Positions 1 through 14,699 are shown, counted from the stretch's first letter. The stretch: 64,000 nt of DNA from Ricinus communis (GCF_019578655.1 NC_063259.1:26089277-26153276), one strand, 5' to 3'. The notes: generated from the letters alone by a model not told the origin. Translations and numbers: made by a program.

Positions 1-3000
1 TGCTGCCTTGGCTGTACAAGTTCCTGCAGAGGATTGGGGAGATGGTGGTATAGTGAATTGGCTTAAGGATGAGATGAATTCTCATCCAGAATATATACCA
101 GGTTTCTTGGAGCTACTAACAGTTTTACCAGAGGTATATTAATTGCACCTGTGCATTTTCGATGCATTTTGTTTTTAGATTGTTACTTAGTTTCAGAAGT
201 GATGAGTAGATGGGTGGAAGTTTTATCCATGCCAATACTAAATACTGCTGTCAGCTGCAAAATGAATTGTAAAAATCTAATTGTTAGCGTGTTGATGAAT
301 GCAAAGCCAGCTCCAGTTTGAGGACATTCCTGTCCATTCTTGCATATATCTGTTATCCAAATGGGTAAATTTGTTATCCTTAAAAAATTCAAAACAAGAG
401 TTTTAGAATAATGCAAAATTTCCCTGGTTTGCAGTTAAACTAGAGAAAAGATAGGCATCCAATGGAGAGAGACGAGTGTCTCCCTCTATAGAAAATGATC
501 TTTGATATTGCAACCATAAGCATGGTACTAGTGACTGTTGGAATTTCTCAGGTGAGGACTTTTTGGGGTTTAACATTATCATGGTGGATATATAATCATA
601 TAATTTTTTTGTCTAATTGTGGGATATTTTCCAGTGGCTGTGAATATGAATATGGCAATTGTATCTTTTTGGCATATTATTGAAAACAGTGCACATCTGT
701 GTTAGAAGGCGTAGTCTCCGACAGACCTACCTTTCTTTTCATAAGGAAACAACCTTAATGGGTATTAAGGGCTTGGTACCTCCATGTTATGCAGGAGGTA
801 ATGTACAAGACTGAGAAAATCTGTGGTCGCATGGATATCAGTAAAAGCTTCTCCATGCTGAATGCTAAGAGATCTACTGACTATCTAACACATTACATAG
901 TGAAGAGAAAAAGGGATTTTTCTTCCCTTCGAAAGCCACAGCATAAACTTTATTATGAACTGAAAGATTAGCTAGTTTATGTGGATATACATGTATGTAT
1001 TTTCTTTTAAGCCTGCAATTGTGAGAAAAAGCGCTGTGGTGATTTATTTGCATTAGCTATGTGTCTTTATAATATTTTTTGTCTTCGTATCAGGAAGTGT
1101 TCAACTATAAGATAGCTGCTCGTCCAGAAAGGCGCCGCCAATTTGAAAAAGAGCTGACTTCTCAAATGGAAGTTGCTCTTAATATTTTGACGGCTTGCTT
1201 GAAAATTAATGAACTCAAAGAGCAGGTGCGTGCTAAAATTATGCTGTAGTCCTGTACTTGTACGAGTACGATTATGCAAATTTTTGTTATCAGTACTCTT
1301 TCAATAATCATGCTGCAAAGTGCAAAGTATTAGATGCCTTGATGGTATTGCGTGTTGTTGTGAAAGCAAATTGGGAATACTGATGCACTTCTATTACCAT
1401 TAGCATCAGCTGCACCACTTATTAACTTGGGGTATTTTTGAGTCTGCTTTGAATGGCTGATTGCTATCTAAATGGCAATCCCTGGGTGTTAGCAGGAAAA
1501 TTGAAGCTAATAAAATATCTTCACTTAATTTGTGACTGAAATTTGTTACTGCAACAAAAGAAATTATAAAAAAAATTCTTATTATTTCTATTCTTTTTTT
1601 TGCTTCTAATTACTAAAACTTTTATTGATCAGAATTTTTTTGAAGACAATAGAAGAAAAAAGACTTTTAAATCATGATAGAAAGCTGCATAAGTGTGATA
1701 TGCTCCATGGAAAGTTTATATTCTGGACAGTGACATAAATAATGTGCAAGGTGTTTATAGTTAGTTGTCCAAGTCATGTCTTGGAAAGATTTTATTTTGA
1801 GCTCACTTTTTTTAGTACAAAGATTTCTGATGATAGTTGTTAGACATGGCTTCAAAACATGTCTTGGTTTATAGATCTCTTCTAAATGTGTTGTTGGTAA
1901 TCCTTATCATTCTATCTCATTGCAATCCGAGCCTCTTGTCACATGCAAATTTGACAATTTCCTGAAAGAACAACCCAAGACAGGGGAAAAAGCCTCATTT
2001 ATTGCTCTTCTTCTAATCATATCACGTTCCTGTGCAACTCTTTAAATTTGAAGTTGATTGTATGGATATTTGCGTGTTTTGATAAAATTGGGCTTTGATC
2101 ATTTGAAGTTTATCTTCTTCAGGTTCTTGAGGCATTTGCTTCTTGGCTTCGACTGAGGCACGGGTATGAGTTTCTCTCTGCCACACTACCTTATGTAGAT
2201 GCATCTAGCAAAGAAATTTTTTAGTATTTAATTTGGGGAACTGGGATATTAAATGGTGAAGTTTGTTTGCAACACTATATACAATAAAAAAGGTTTTTGT
2301 TGGTAAATAATATCAATATTAAAAGATTCTTTTAAGATATTGCTCTAGCATTTAAACCTGTTGATTTTTTAATATTTTAGATTTTCCGACTCATAAGTGT
2401 TTTTCCTTATAATTAAAATAAAAGAGAGCGAGAGAATTTTTACTAGCACTCTAAGAAAATTGTTGCATGATAGCTGGATTTGCTTTAGTTTTTAAGCATG
2501 GATCTCTCTCTCTCGGTAAGAAATTTATTTCTTTAATATTGGTTTTTCCATGATATTATAGCCGCTTGGTTAATTTTTGTAATACACCCCCTTTGAGACA
2601 AATAAAAGGTTGACTAGAAATTCTGTGATGTTTATGTTGACATCTATTGGTTTCAGGACCCCTGGATCTGTGCTTTCCTCTCACCCTTTGGTGCTTACAG
2701 CTCTCTCTAGCTTGAATTCAGAGCTACTTTCAGAGGCAGCTGTGAATGGTATTACAGTTGAAAAAAAAAAAAGCTGTTTGGAAGCATGTTTGGGACTTTG
2801 GTTAATCTTATTATGACTTGTTTAGTTTTTGCTTATATACTTGGCTTTTATTGAAATTTTTTGAATGATAGTGATGCTACCTTGCTTTTCCTTGAGTCAT
2901 TAGAATATCTTGCACGTTATTGCTTTGATTTGTTTTTCACCACTTAAAAAAACAGAATGGCGGTCGACTAAATGGGCACCTATGGGGATAACTTTGTCCA

Positions 3001-6000
3001 TAACAAAGGGATCTTAAGGATATTTTGTCTATTAGAAAGTCCAAGAAATGAGCACCCTTCTAAGATGATGATTAGAGTAAATCTATCATAGCCTGTTTAT
3101 CAATAATATAATGACTAGCAGACCAAACTGTAAAGTCAGTAGCCACTTGCCTTAATTGAGATACTGAGATTTGGAGTTGCTTCATGAACATTATGATTCT
3201 TTCACACAAGGAATTGAGAGACTCATAAACAAAGAGACCAATGTACTGAAGTGAATAATGGCCTTTGATGTGGTAGAGATTTTCAAGATGGAGATAAGAT
3301 TTTGAGTTATGATTAGACCTTAGTGGGGGCCACCAAGATTGAGTCAGGATGAACAGTTGAGGAAAAGCCATCTGCCTTCTGCTTTCAAGTGCACTCTCTT
3401 CTGCTAGTCATGGTAACCCAAGGACTGGCATTTTCAACAATTGACAGTCATCTTGTACTAATGAGAGCTTGTCAAATTAAAAAATTGTTGTTGAAGTTGT
3501 AGGTTGATATTGCGCAACTGTTGAAAGTCGAGATTGAACTTGGGGATAAATCACAAATAGACATAAATTACCAAGCACAAAGGAACTCTTTTGAGGGAAG
3601 GAGGGAGGGAGCAAGAGTCATTAGATAAGCAGGGTCAAACTGATGAGAAGATGAGAATAGGATAAAGATTTATAAAGTAAGAAAAACAATGCCAAGTACG
3701 ACTTTTATATCAAGGTTTTTATTTTTTTTAATTCTTAATTCAGGAAAAATGTTTATCTATCTTCTTATATCTTTTATGCTTCTTTTCTTCAATCTCATCT
3801 TCTTGTGGATAATATCTTAGCACAGATTTGAGTGGCTGACTTAGTTGGTGCTTCAAGTACTGGGTTTAGCTCTCATAACTGATGAAAAACTTTCCTGATC
3901 TCTGCAGTCATTTCAGAATTGATACATTATACAACATCAGGGAACTCTGGTGGTATTTCTATACAGATGCCTTTAATTCAAGTGCTTGTGCCCCAAGTTA
4001 TGAGTCTAAAGGAACAACTTCGGGATCCTTCAAAGGTGCTGCATTCATACAGTTTTTAAGTGCTTTATTTTTTGAGTTAGTATTTGGACTGGTTATTGTT
4101 TAGTCATTTTACAGAAATGTTAAAGCATCGTTTAATATAGCGTTCTGGTGAAATGGTGAGGTAGTCTTTTGAATTCATCGTGTTTAGCATCTGCCACCAA
4201 AGTAATTGGAAAATAAAATATGTTTGGGTGATGTAAGGTATCTTAGATATTCTCCTCCATTTATGACTTGATATCCATTCTATGTTTGATATGGTTATTG
4301 TGTGCATCATGTGTTTTTTTAACGGCGTAGAACTTTCCAATTGTTTTGTGTAGATTGTTCTTTTATGGTGGCACATTGTTGCTAATTGAATTTACAAATT
4401 ACTGTTGATTTTTCTTTTAGGATGAAGAAGATGTTAAGGCCATTGCTCGATTATTTGCTGACATGGGTGATTCATATGTTGAGCTGATTGCAACTGGTAA
4501 AGATTATTACCATTTATTGACACCTTTTGCTTAAGTTTATTAGTTTCTCTTCCACCCACGCTCCCTCTTCTTATGTGCATTTCCTCTGAATTATCAGTCT
4601 GTTTTCTTTACATAACTATCAGAATTTGATGTTGTGAAGTCTCTCCTGAATTTCTTTTTTCCTCTTCCAGGTTCAGATGAAGCAATGATGATTGTGAATG
4701 CATTGTTGGAAGTTGCTTCACACCCAGAATATGACATTGCTTCAATGACGTTTAATTTTTGGCACAGTCTTCAAGTTATCTTGACTAAGAGGTGAATCCA
4801 TCTGCAGCTCTTCTGAGTGTACTGGTCATATTCTTAAGAAAGCTTGAACATATGATTGTAATCTGCCAGGGACTCATATACTTCATTTGGCGATGAGACG
4901 TCCATTAAAGCTGAGAGAAGTAGAAGATTGTTAGTTTTTCGTTCAGCATATGAGTCACTTGTATCCCTGGTTAGTGTTTTTTATTTTGAAATGAAATATG
5001 TCCTATTCGCAGTAGAACAGAAGTCATCCATGTGGCCCAGTGCAACTAGATAAGGATAAAGGCCGAATTTTGTACACTGGAACTCAAAATGAGCGATATT
5101 GACTATGAATAGTGATGCATGTTTTATTGTCCCAATATTTATCTGTCTGTAAACACTTATCCAAATTGGGTGATACTTTTTATGTTTTCTCTGTGCATTT
5201 GGTCGTATTGTTAAAGTTTATGGCTTTGCTCTGTTACAAGTTTAGGCTGTGGTCTCATATAATTCAGAATTATAGTACTTTGACTATTCTTTTCATGTAC
5301 TTCTGAGACCTCAAATTTGCATGATGCAGTAGCCAAAAGGGGTTTTTCCCTTTATATCCCTGCTTTATTGAGCACCCAATCTAGTAAATTACAATAAATT
5401 TCCATAACACCTGCTGCTTGTTTGCTGTATTAAGAAATGTGAAATAATCATTGGTGCATTTCATTATCTGAAGGTTTTCTTGTTTGGAAAAGGCCAAGAA
5501 TTAGTGCGTAGTAATTATCAATTTTCCTTTTTTATTTTTCTGAAAAGATATTTGAAAGTGATAGTTTTTCATCACAGGTTAGCTTCCGAGTACAATATCC
5601 CCAAGATTATCAAAACCTTTCGATTGAAGACCTCAAAGATTTTAAACATACCAGATATGGTGAGCTAATCTTTGAATTTAATCAAGGGGTACTTTTTTAT
5701 CTTTTGAGTTTGCTCTAGTTGTGTGTCAAACTAATCAGACTAGTGTGCTTGTTCTTTTTTCTGTCTTGTTTAACGCCTGATTGCTCAATTACTGGCTGTA
5801 TATCTAAGTATAAATTGTGGAGATAGTTTTCTGCTCATTTTTTTCCCTTTTGATATTTCTCCTTGACGTCACCTCACGTCTGGGAAGTCTCCAATACTAA
5901 AAGAATCTGTGATGTTTCTAGCTGTTGCGGATGTGTTAATTGATGCAGCATCAGTATTAAATGGTGATGCAACTCTGAAGATTCTATACGTGAAACTTGC

Positions 6001-9000
6001 TGAGGTGCGTATTACAGTATGCAGTAATATTAGTTGCCTTCGACAATATGGTTTTGGAAGCATATGGATGAAAAACAAGTTCTAATTTGGATGCTTATTG
6101 CATTGATTCTGTGCTCTAGAACTCTATTTTAATATTTTGTTTTGGAACCTTTAATTGTTAATTCTCTATCGTAATAATGAGAAATTGTTTTATACCATCC
6201 ATAGGCTCAAGCTTGCTGGGCAAATGGACATAGTGAATGGCGTCCTGCGGAAGCTGCTTTATTTTGCATCAGGGCTATATCAAATTACGTTTCAATTGCT
6301 GAAGCTGAAGTATTGCCCAAGGTACAAATTGTTCTCAAACTTTCCCATGGTTTATAATCATGGATAGTCTTAATTTTGAGACCTGCGCCTCTTATATTTG
6401 TATTGTGTGTGAGAGAGGGAGAGAGAAACCAGCATTAACAAATTTCTATTCTTGTGCCTTTATGAACAAATTTGATCCTTTGTCTATTTTAGTGATCAAA
6501 ACATCTTATGGTATTTGAAGTGTGAATTCAAAATACCTGGGAATTAAACTTTCTGTTAATTGGTGCTTCCACAGGTTATGTCTTTGCTGCTTGAACTTCC
6601 ACATCAGCCCCAGCTGCTTCAGACAGGTGATAAATCTTTTCCAACAAACACCTTTAGATACTGTTACTTTACTCTACAGCATGAATGTCACCAGGAACCA
6701 GAGATTCACAATATATCTGCTTGTGTTTTGAGTGCTTAAGCCCCATACCATGTCCTCAATGAGTTTATGTGCCTCTTGGGGTGCAATCTGAACCTGATTT
6801 TATATGGCATAATTTCAGTGTGCTTAACAATCGGAGCATATTCAAAATGGCTTTCTGCTGCATCGGATGGATTGCCTTTATTGTCTTCAGTCATGAGAAT
6901 TCTCATGCATGGCATGGGGACATCAGAAGATTCGGCAGCTGCTGCAGCTGTGGCTTTCAGACACATCTGTGATGGTATGTGATTTCCTGGATGAGTGATT
7001 ATTTGCACTTGGGCAGCAGTAGGAACAGAATCTCTTGCAATTTGGTAACATCCTAATGCCAAATTTTTTTAACATTCTAGATATTTAAAAAATTAATGCA
7101 GCAGGCTCTTAATTTTTGCTTTGTTACTTTTCTTTTTATGGTTTTGAACTTCAGAACTTCATGCTTAACGAAACTTTGTTGCAAAATTTGTTGATGGCGT
7201 TGAACTCCGCCTGAGGAGTAGAGTTCAAGTGTTGATTTGAAGTTCTACTTGTAAAAGGTTTTAAATGAATGAAAATTGATTTAAGCATTTAGGGCATCCA
7301 TCTGGTGATACGATAGTGGAATTTTGTTTTAAGAAACCTATAAACTTTGAGGAGTCCTCGTGGAAATTGAATATATACACTGTTTTGTTGTGTTGAGAAC
7401 AATGGTTTTGATGCTTCAGCTTTTCACATCTTGTCACTAGTTGGATGCTTGAGGTGTAATCACATTCAGATTTGTTGATGCATCCAATTTCTATGCTGGT
7501 TAAAGGAGGTAGATAAAATGTTTTTCTTGTGTTCTACACTTTTATTCGATAAAATATGCATTAGCATATCCAGTTAACAGCATTGGTGGCAATAACAAAA
7601 TGTTAGAAAGAGAACAAACTCAAAACAATCTATATTATGTAGAATCAGCAATTGAATGAATCTAGAGAACCACTAAGATTAAGATAATAGTTCAATAGAG
7701 ACATCATTTCACCCATTTGTTTATCTTTTGTTGCAATTTTAGTGTTGGTGGATTTGCTGCTTTGCCTTCAATTTATTTATATACTTGAATGCTAGTTGTT
7801 TCTCTTTTGTACTTGTGACATTCTACTTTTTCTGCCAGAGCAGCCGGATGCTATTCTCCCTATTCTTCCATGGTCACTGAATTATATGATGAAACGTTAT
7901 TTTTCAATATCTTCTTCAGTATGGATTAAAATGCTTTATACTGGCTGCAGATTGCCGTAGAAAGCTCTGTGGATATCTTGATGATCTCTACTCCATATAC
8001 CATAGGGCATTGATTGGGGAAGGTAATTTTAGAATCTCGGCTGAAGATTCATTGCATGTAGTTGAAGCTTTGAGGTATGAATTTTACCTTATCACCTTGG
8101 AAATTACTGTGTTCTTGATGATTTCATTTTGCATAGGGCACTTGATTTGGACTTCTGTTGTAAATTTATTTTGCAGCATGGTCATTACAGAACTTCCTCC
8201 TGACCAAGCCAAGCAGGCTTTGGAGCAATTATGCTTGCCAGTTGTTACTTCTTTACAGGTGAGGTTTATTACTAGTGGATTTATCCATTGTTGTTTGATT
8301 GTTCATGATACTAGCTAGGTGATAATGTGAACAACCAGGGAGTTATCAATCAAGGTCCAGAAACTTTGGAGAAGAGACCTGCTAGGGAGTTAACGGTTCA
8401 CATTGATCGACTTGCATACATCTTTAGGTATGCCAGACATCCTTGTGCTAATGTTGTTAATATTATTGATATGGTGCCTTCTTAGTAATTGTTTTAGAGT
8501 TACTTGGCCTGTAGTTTGTTCTTCTCACCATCGGGGTGAGTCTTTATCAATTCATCTGGGTGGTAGCTTATAGACTCGGTTTATTTAATAAAACAGCATT
8601 AATCTATTATTGATTTCTCCAAATCACGACTAAACACCATTTCAGGTATGTAACTCACCCTGAAGCTGTGGCAGATGCAATTCAAAGGCTTTGGCCGCTC
8701 TTTAAAGCAATCTTTGACCTGTAAGTTTATGCATACTGCAGAATATTCACGCTTTCCTCTGTGATTAATTTTGGGTTTTCCACACTATTCTGATCAATTT
8801 CTTCCTGCTGCAGTCGTGCTTGGGACATGCGAACAATGGAATCTTTGTGCCGAGCTTGCAAATATGCTGTGAGTTTGCTGAACTTTACCTTATGCAATGT
8901 TATATAGCTGACTTTTAGAGAATTAGACTAAAGAGACCCTTAAATAGGCCAAATTTTACTAATCTAACAGTTGAAGAATTCTAGTCTTAGTATCTCCAAG

Positions 9001-10832
9001 GATTTGTTACCAGCCATCTGAAGAATAGTTTCATATTGTTGACCAGTGTCCAAGCATCTTGCTGACAACCTTGAATAGTCTGTATATAAGATTGCATAAG
9101 GAACTTGTCATGGATGAGGGGCTTTTCATGTCGCATCCATGTCATTTTATTTTCTATGTTATTAGAGGAATCAAACAGAAAGGTGTAATGTTTTCATATT
9201 GATTATTATCAATTAATCAATATTAGTTGAAGATGTAAATGAACGGGTTCTTTTGTAGGTGAGAACTTCTGGAAGGTTCATGGGAATCACAATAGGAGCA
9301 ATGCTAGAAGAGATCCAAGCCCTTTATCAACAGCACCATCAGCCTTGCTTCCTTTATCTCTCTAGTGAGGTTATAAAGGTATGTATTTCTTTCTGAACAC
9401 AAACTTCTGTCTATATTTAATGTTAGATCTTAAAATTGAGCTGTCTTTTTTATTGGGGCTGCAGATATTTGGTTCTGACCCATCTTGTGCATGCTACCTA
9501 ACAAATTTGATTGAAGCCCTCTTCAAGCGCACAATATGTCTTCTTACGAATATCAAGGTCATAGTTATGCAAAACAATGTGTTATTTCTTGTTTGGGCCC
9601 TATTATCTTTCACGGCATTCAATCTCACTTACATTTGTTCTGCAGGACTTCACTGCAAGACCAGATATTGCAGATGATTGTTTTTTATTGGCATCAAGGT
9701 GCATTCGTTATTGCCCTCAACTATTTGTTACGTCTACTGTATTCCCATTGTTGGTTGATTGCTCGATGATCGGCATCACAGTACAGCACAGGTATATTAG
9801 TCTTTCTTTGTGTGTGTGTGTGAATGTTTATGTTCCTGAACACTTTTCAAAAGTAAACTAGTTCAGGATGTCCTATGAGGCTGGGATTGAGATGTGGGAT
9901 ATAAATACAGATATGTTGATACTATTTTGAAAAGTTACTGTAGGGTAGAGTGTAGATATGTTAACAGATAACCATATGTTATCATTTACATCACTTGTTT
10001 AAAAGTATTCTTTTGACATGGAACGTATTTAATTTTGAATTATTCTAGATAAGTAGGTTCAAGTACGAAAAGAAAACCAATTAAAGAGCAAAAGATAGCA
10101 AAAAGGATCAAGTCAGTAGTCAGTACAATGTTAAATTTTTTTTCTATCCTTTTTAACCAAAAGACTCTACTAAATTACTTTGCTGCAGTGAAACATATAT
10201 ACCGCACTGGGTTTCAATATCCATGCTTTACCAATATCGTGTACTGTTTTATTTCCTCAGTTTTGTTCGATTTCTGCAGGGAGGCTTCCAATTCCATATT
10301 GACCTTCTTGTCTGACATTTTTGATCTGGCAAAGTCTAGCGTGGGGGAACATTACTTATCTGTCAGAGATAGTGTTATTATTCCTCGAGGCGCCAGCATT
10401 ACAAGAATATTGGTCGCATCATTAACTGGTGCACTTCCTAGTTCTCGAATAGAAACGGTAGCCCCTATACTCAACATTACATGCCGAGTTATGGTAGTAA
10501 ACTAAGTTTAATATTTTTATGGGGTGTCATGATGTTCCTTTTTAACCCTGCAGGTAGCATATGCTTTACTAGCGGTAACACGTACATATGGAGCTAGGGC
10601 AGTGGAGTGGGCAATGGAGAGTATTTCACTAATTCCATTGACTGCTGTCACTGAGGTTGAGCGTGCAAGATTTTTCCAAGCATTGTCGGATGCAGCTTCC
10701 GGGATTGATGTCAATGCCCTGATGGCTCCTGTTGAGGAGCTCTCTGATGTATGTCGGCGGAACAGAACAGTACAGGAGATTGTCCAAGGGGCGTTAAGGC
10801 CACTTGAGCTGAATTTGGTAACTGTATCATAA
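1..10832 (+). CDS. MOS14: Transportin-SR / importin-beta family receptor MOS14 (5' end outside window)
   Basis: This is a karyopherin that imports serine/arginine-rich splicing factors into the nucleus (plant MOS14, animal transportin-3). Twenty-three exons join in one frame: 1-133, 1094-1225, 2123-2163, 2657-2748, 3908-4035, 4421-4496, 4671-4791, 4870-4969, 5578-5659, 5922-6004, 6205-6321, 6575-6626, 6819-6974, 7951-8074, 8177-8258, 8339-8427, 8646-8720, 8814-8868, 9259-9378, 9465-9557, 9646-9791, 10280-10457 and 10554-10832 (stop TAA). All introns are GT-AG. The joined frame gives about 850 residues; the Arabidopsis protein is about 958, so roughly the first 110 (the Ran-binding N-terminus) lie off the left edge. 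Landmarks are NYKIAARPERRRQFEKEL, HHQPCFLYLSSEVIKIFGSDPS, and a C-terminus with ELSDVCRRNRTVQEIV then LELNLVTVS. The rest is alpha-helical HEAT-type solenoid. No break was seen; function is inferred from family likeness. Confidence 0.93.
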
Positions 10833-11640
10833 AGGGGGGAGTAAAATAAAGGTGCATTCTTGCTTAGTGTTCATCTGTTAGTCACGAGGTATATTGGCTG
10901 TTTCATTCATTGACCATCTGTGTATTATTCAATCATTCTCCAATTTTTTTAGGAGAATCATTACACTTTATATTGGTTGGGAGAGAGTGGGTGTTGTATC
11001 TTTTATTTGAGATGTGCGATGTCGAGAGTGGTTTGAACCGCAGTGGCTTCAATTTTTGGGGTACAAATTTTTCAGTATAAAAGATGTAATTTTATTGTGC
11101 AATAGTGGAAAAAGGAAAGGAGAAATTACAAAACACTGCCACACATGTACTTCCAGCTACGTGTTGCTTTCTCTAAACTTTTACATATTCTAGGTTTTAC
11201 ACGTTCCAGTACGAGGTTTTGGCTAATGTTCCATCAGTTACTCGTCCAATTCCTAAGGAGATTAGATCTTTTTAATCTTTATTTTAAAATTTTCTTTTGA
11301 AGAGGAGATTTGATCTTTTTATTCATGAATGCATGCTCCCACTACATATAAAATTTGCAAAAATCTTCTATTTATCCTTGTGCTTGGCTTCACTCCCACC
11401 ATGGCGTGTCCGACGAACCTTTAGAATGGTATTCGTAGGTCTTCAATTTGCTTATCGAAGGATATTCCTTGACGCGACAGACCCAATGCCCACGAAACCT
11501 ATCCATGCCTAAGACCTGTATTCTTTCTTTTATTTAAAAAAGAAAAAATGTGTTAGCTTCGTGACATGCGCCACTTCATCACTGCACTTGTAAGAAAAAG
11601 AAAAAGGAAGTTAGTATTTTCAGAGAAATATGTTGTGAAA
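10833..11640. other. MOS14 3' UTR and ordinary spacer
   Basis: The first roughly 250 bases after the MOS14 stop are T-rich with several AATAAA-like hexamers (for example 10845-10850, probably too close to the stop to be the one used) and are probably 3' UTR. The rest is unremarkable spacer. The open frame at 11297-11512 has no recognisable similarity and is not called. Confidence 0.5.
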
Positions 11641-12286
11641 TAAAAAAGCAGTTATAAGATTAAATTGGTAGATATAATTTAATAAATTTTTTAATATTTA
11701 ATATTAATTTATAAAATTTTAAAAATAATAATAAATTGGCTATTTTATATATTCTTAATTTTTTAAATTTTATTAATATAATAATATAAAAAATATTTAT
11801 TAATTAATTTTAATATTATATAAAATTAATATATTAATATAATTGGTATTACTATTTTTTAAATTAAAAATCTATTATATAATTTAGATTTTTAATTTAT
11901 TATTGATATAATATTAAAATATTATTTAGAATATTATTTTTAGAACTAAAATTATTATCTAATAATAAAAATAATTTATTAGTTAATATAATATTAAAAT
12001 ATAATTAACATATTGTTTCTCATAATATAATTAGTATCATTATATGATTAGAAAACTATTTATCAATTAAATATATTATTAAAATATAATTAATATGGTA
12101 GTTTTTAGGACTACAGTCAGTGTCTAATTAAAATGTAACTTATGAATCAATAATTTAATAGAAAACTATAAAATTACTTAAATTTCATGTATAAAAAATA
12201 AGTACACATGTCAAAACAAAAATTTTATATATCAAAAATTAAACATAAATGTTAAATATATTTTAGGTCTCAGAAACTAATATATA
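11641..12286 (-). repeat. AT-rich repeat, copy 1 of a head-to-tail pair
   Basis: This very AT-rich block matches the parts of 12310-12501 and 14731-15130 in the same order and orientation. Shared landmarks include the TTGGTAGATATAATTTAATAA-like start, the ATTACTATTTT segment (around 11850), blocks of AATATAATATTAAAATATAATTAA, and the AATTTCATGTAT segment near the right end. It is interpreted as a diverged copy of the element that starts at 12287. Its own Helitron-like terminus is not evident on the left. No coding sequence. Confidence 0.55.
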
Positions 12287-12496
12287 CTAGTCGTTTACTC
12301 GTGCGTTGCACGACCGTTATTATTAATTTAATTATAAAATTAAGTTGATAGATTTAATAAAATTCTCAATATTTATACTATTTTATAAAATTTAAAAAAA
12401 TAATAGCAAATTAATTATTTTTAAATGTCCCTAATTCTTTAAAAGTTTTAAGAATTATTTATTAGTTAATTTTAATATATCAATATAATTTATATT

Positions 12497-12501
12497 ACTA
12501 T
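12497..12501. repeat. Target-site duplication ACTAT, left
   Basis: ACTAT lies immediately before the TG of the inserted LTR and is repeated directly after its CA at 14731-14735. Confidence 0.8.
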
Positions 12502-14665
12502 TGTCACGACCCACTCTGGGGGCCCGTGACCGGCACTAGGGAATGGGTAGGCTTAAGGCCACCGAAACCCGTAGTAAGCCTTACCAACCCGCAAATCCAA
12601 ATATAAAATAGTCATAATTGTCTTGCATAATACATCATCAAACTACCAACAAGAGTCAGAATAGTTATACAAATTTTAAAATTTCCTACTGCGGATACTC
12701 TAGAGTAAAAATGACAAGTATACAAGTACAAGATAATTACAAAAGTCCGAAAAAGAAGAAGTCGGACTGTCGAATGTGCGAAGGCGAAAGTCTTTAACTG
12801 TCACCTGAAAAGAATTACAACTGAGACTGTCAGTCTCGAGAGTGAGTCAAAATCAAATAATCTAAGGGCTTTTGCAACCTTCACATGATATATTAATTAT
12901 TCAAAACAATATACCAATTTCTGAATATAATTGCAGTCATAATATAAAATCATACACCATAATAATAAAATGATAAAAGGAGAGTGTAAATAAATAAAGA
13001 CATTTTTACTTTCACGGGACGTGTGGCTAAGTAGAACCCTAACCCCAAATTCTAACAGCCACTTTGGCTCTCTTAATCCAATAAGACTGGCGCCCCGAGA
13101 GCAATGCTCGACCAGGGACCTTACCTCCAGTCTGGTCACTTAAATATCCAAATAAGAAATCTAGTAGCCATTCGGCTCTCTTAATCCAATAAGACTGGCG
13201 CCCCGAGAGCAATGCTCGACCAGGGACCTTACCTCCAGTCTGGTCACTTAAATATCCAAATAAGCCGGCGCCCCGAGAGCAATGCTCGACCAGGGACCTT
13301 ACCTCCGGCAATTTACACAAATCAGCCCAGAGAGCCATGCTCGACCAGGGCAAACCCATAAATATCTTATTACATGTCCATGATCATTACCGGTAAGACG
13401 CTGATCTGATGTAACCCATCAAAGTGGCATGTTCTACAAGCCACATTTCCCAATTCGCAATCATCACATATAAGAAATATCATTATCCGATGAACTCAAC
13501 CAACACATATCGGAAATAAAGATTAAAGATTTAAGGTAAAACAACGTGCAATTTGCGAGGGAAAAATAATAACGCTTATCTTATTATAACATACTAATAA
13601 TAATATTTATATTATTTCAAATATTAATAATCAAGTGAAATCATTTACCTTGCGATACTAATAATCATATTAAGCACAAATTCTAAATAGCATATTAAAA
13701 TCGGACTAGCAATAGCGCGAAAGATTAAATGACTTTAACTCACAGATTTGATGCGTTCCACGGTCCGCTCCTACGCCTCGGGTGGAGTACGGCAAGGGAA
13801 GGCTGAATTATCTAATAACAAAAGACATACAATTAATAGACATTCGAACATTTTTCCTAAACTTAGACCCTAAGGTCGACTGCCTAGAATTAAATTGGAC
13901 TCGAGGATTACTGAAAATTTGGCGAACCTCCCTAAATTACGGATATTTACCCCCCGTAAAACGGGTCCAGGACTGCCAAAAACATATCGGACATGCTGGA
14001 AATTAATAACAGGAGCCGGGCCACAAGAACTGCATTAATATTTTCCGACTCCAAAACACCACAATCCAAACAATTCAATTTGATTTATTTTTAAACTACC
14101 CAACACAAGCAATTAATAGCCTCAATAACTTTCTAATATTATAACAAAATTTTTCGGAGTCTAATAAAATTATACCGAGTTGAAAATTAAAATATTTCAG
14201 CGTCAGAAAACACCGGGGTCCGGGAAGCCCGTCCCGCCAATAGTGTCGGAATTCAAATCCGGGCGCCTACGAAGCTCAAGTTACGGAGAGTCCGGAAGGA
14301 CAAGAGTTTTGGCCGGAAAGTGGCCGGGAAGGCGGCGGATCGGGGGCCGGAAAGTCAGCTCACGCGACACCTTTCAAGGCTCACGGCAAGGATTTCCGAC
14401 GGAGAAGGGTTGCTTCAAGGGTTTTCGGGGTGGGAGTCCGATTCCGGCGCCAGATCGCCGAAAACAAGCCGGCAAGAGGCCGAACGGCGAAGACAACTCC
14501 CTACCTTGGTAACGTCGGCGGAAAGGAGGAAAGGGATGGAGAGCTGCTGCAGGCGGGAAGGGAGGAAGGCGGCATGGCACGTAGGCGGCGCTGGGAAGAA
14601 GACAGTCGGACGGGGAGGGAGAAGGAAGGGAGGAAGGAAAAGGAGGAGGGGGAGGGGAGAAAAAG

Positions 14666-14699
<34 letters not shown>

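Noticed and set aside
3072..3371. 99-codon minus-strand frame in MOS14 intron 4, possibly a gag remnant
   Set aside because: No recognisable motif and no flanking LTR or target duplication; may be old repeat debris but cannot be supported.
6736..7062. 108-codon minus-strand frame
   Set aside because: Antisense shadow of the MOS14 exon at 6819-6974.
13062..13345. Tandem repeats considered as a CRISPR-like array or coding repeat
   Set aside because: Plant nuclear DNA; long near-identical 108-base units without unique spacers, inside an LTR with target duplication.
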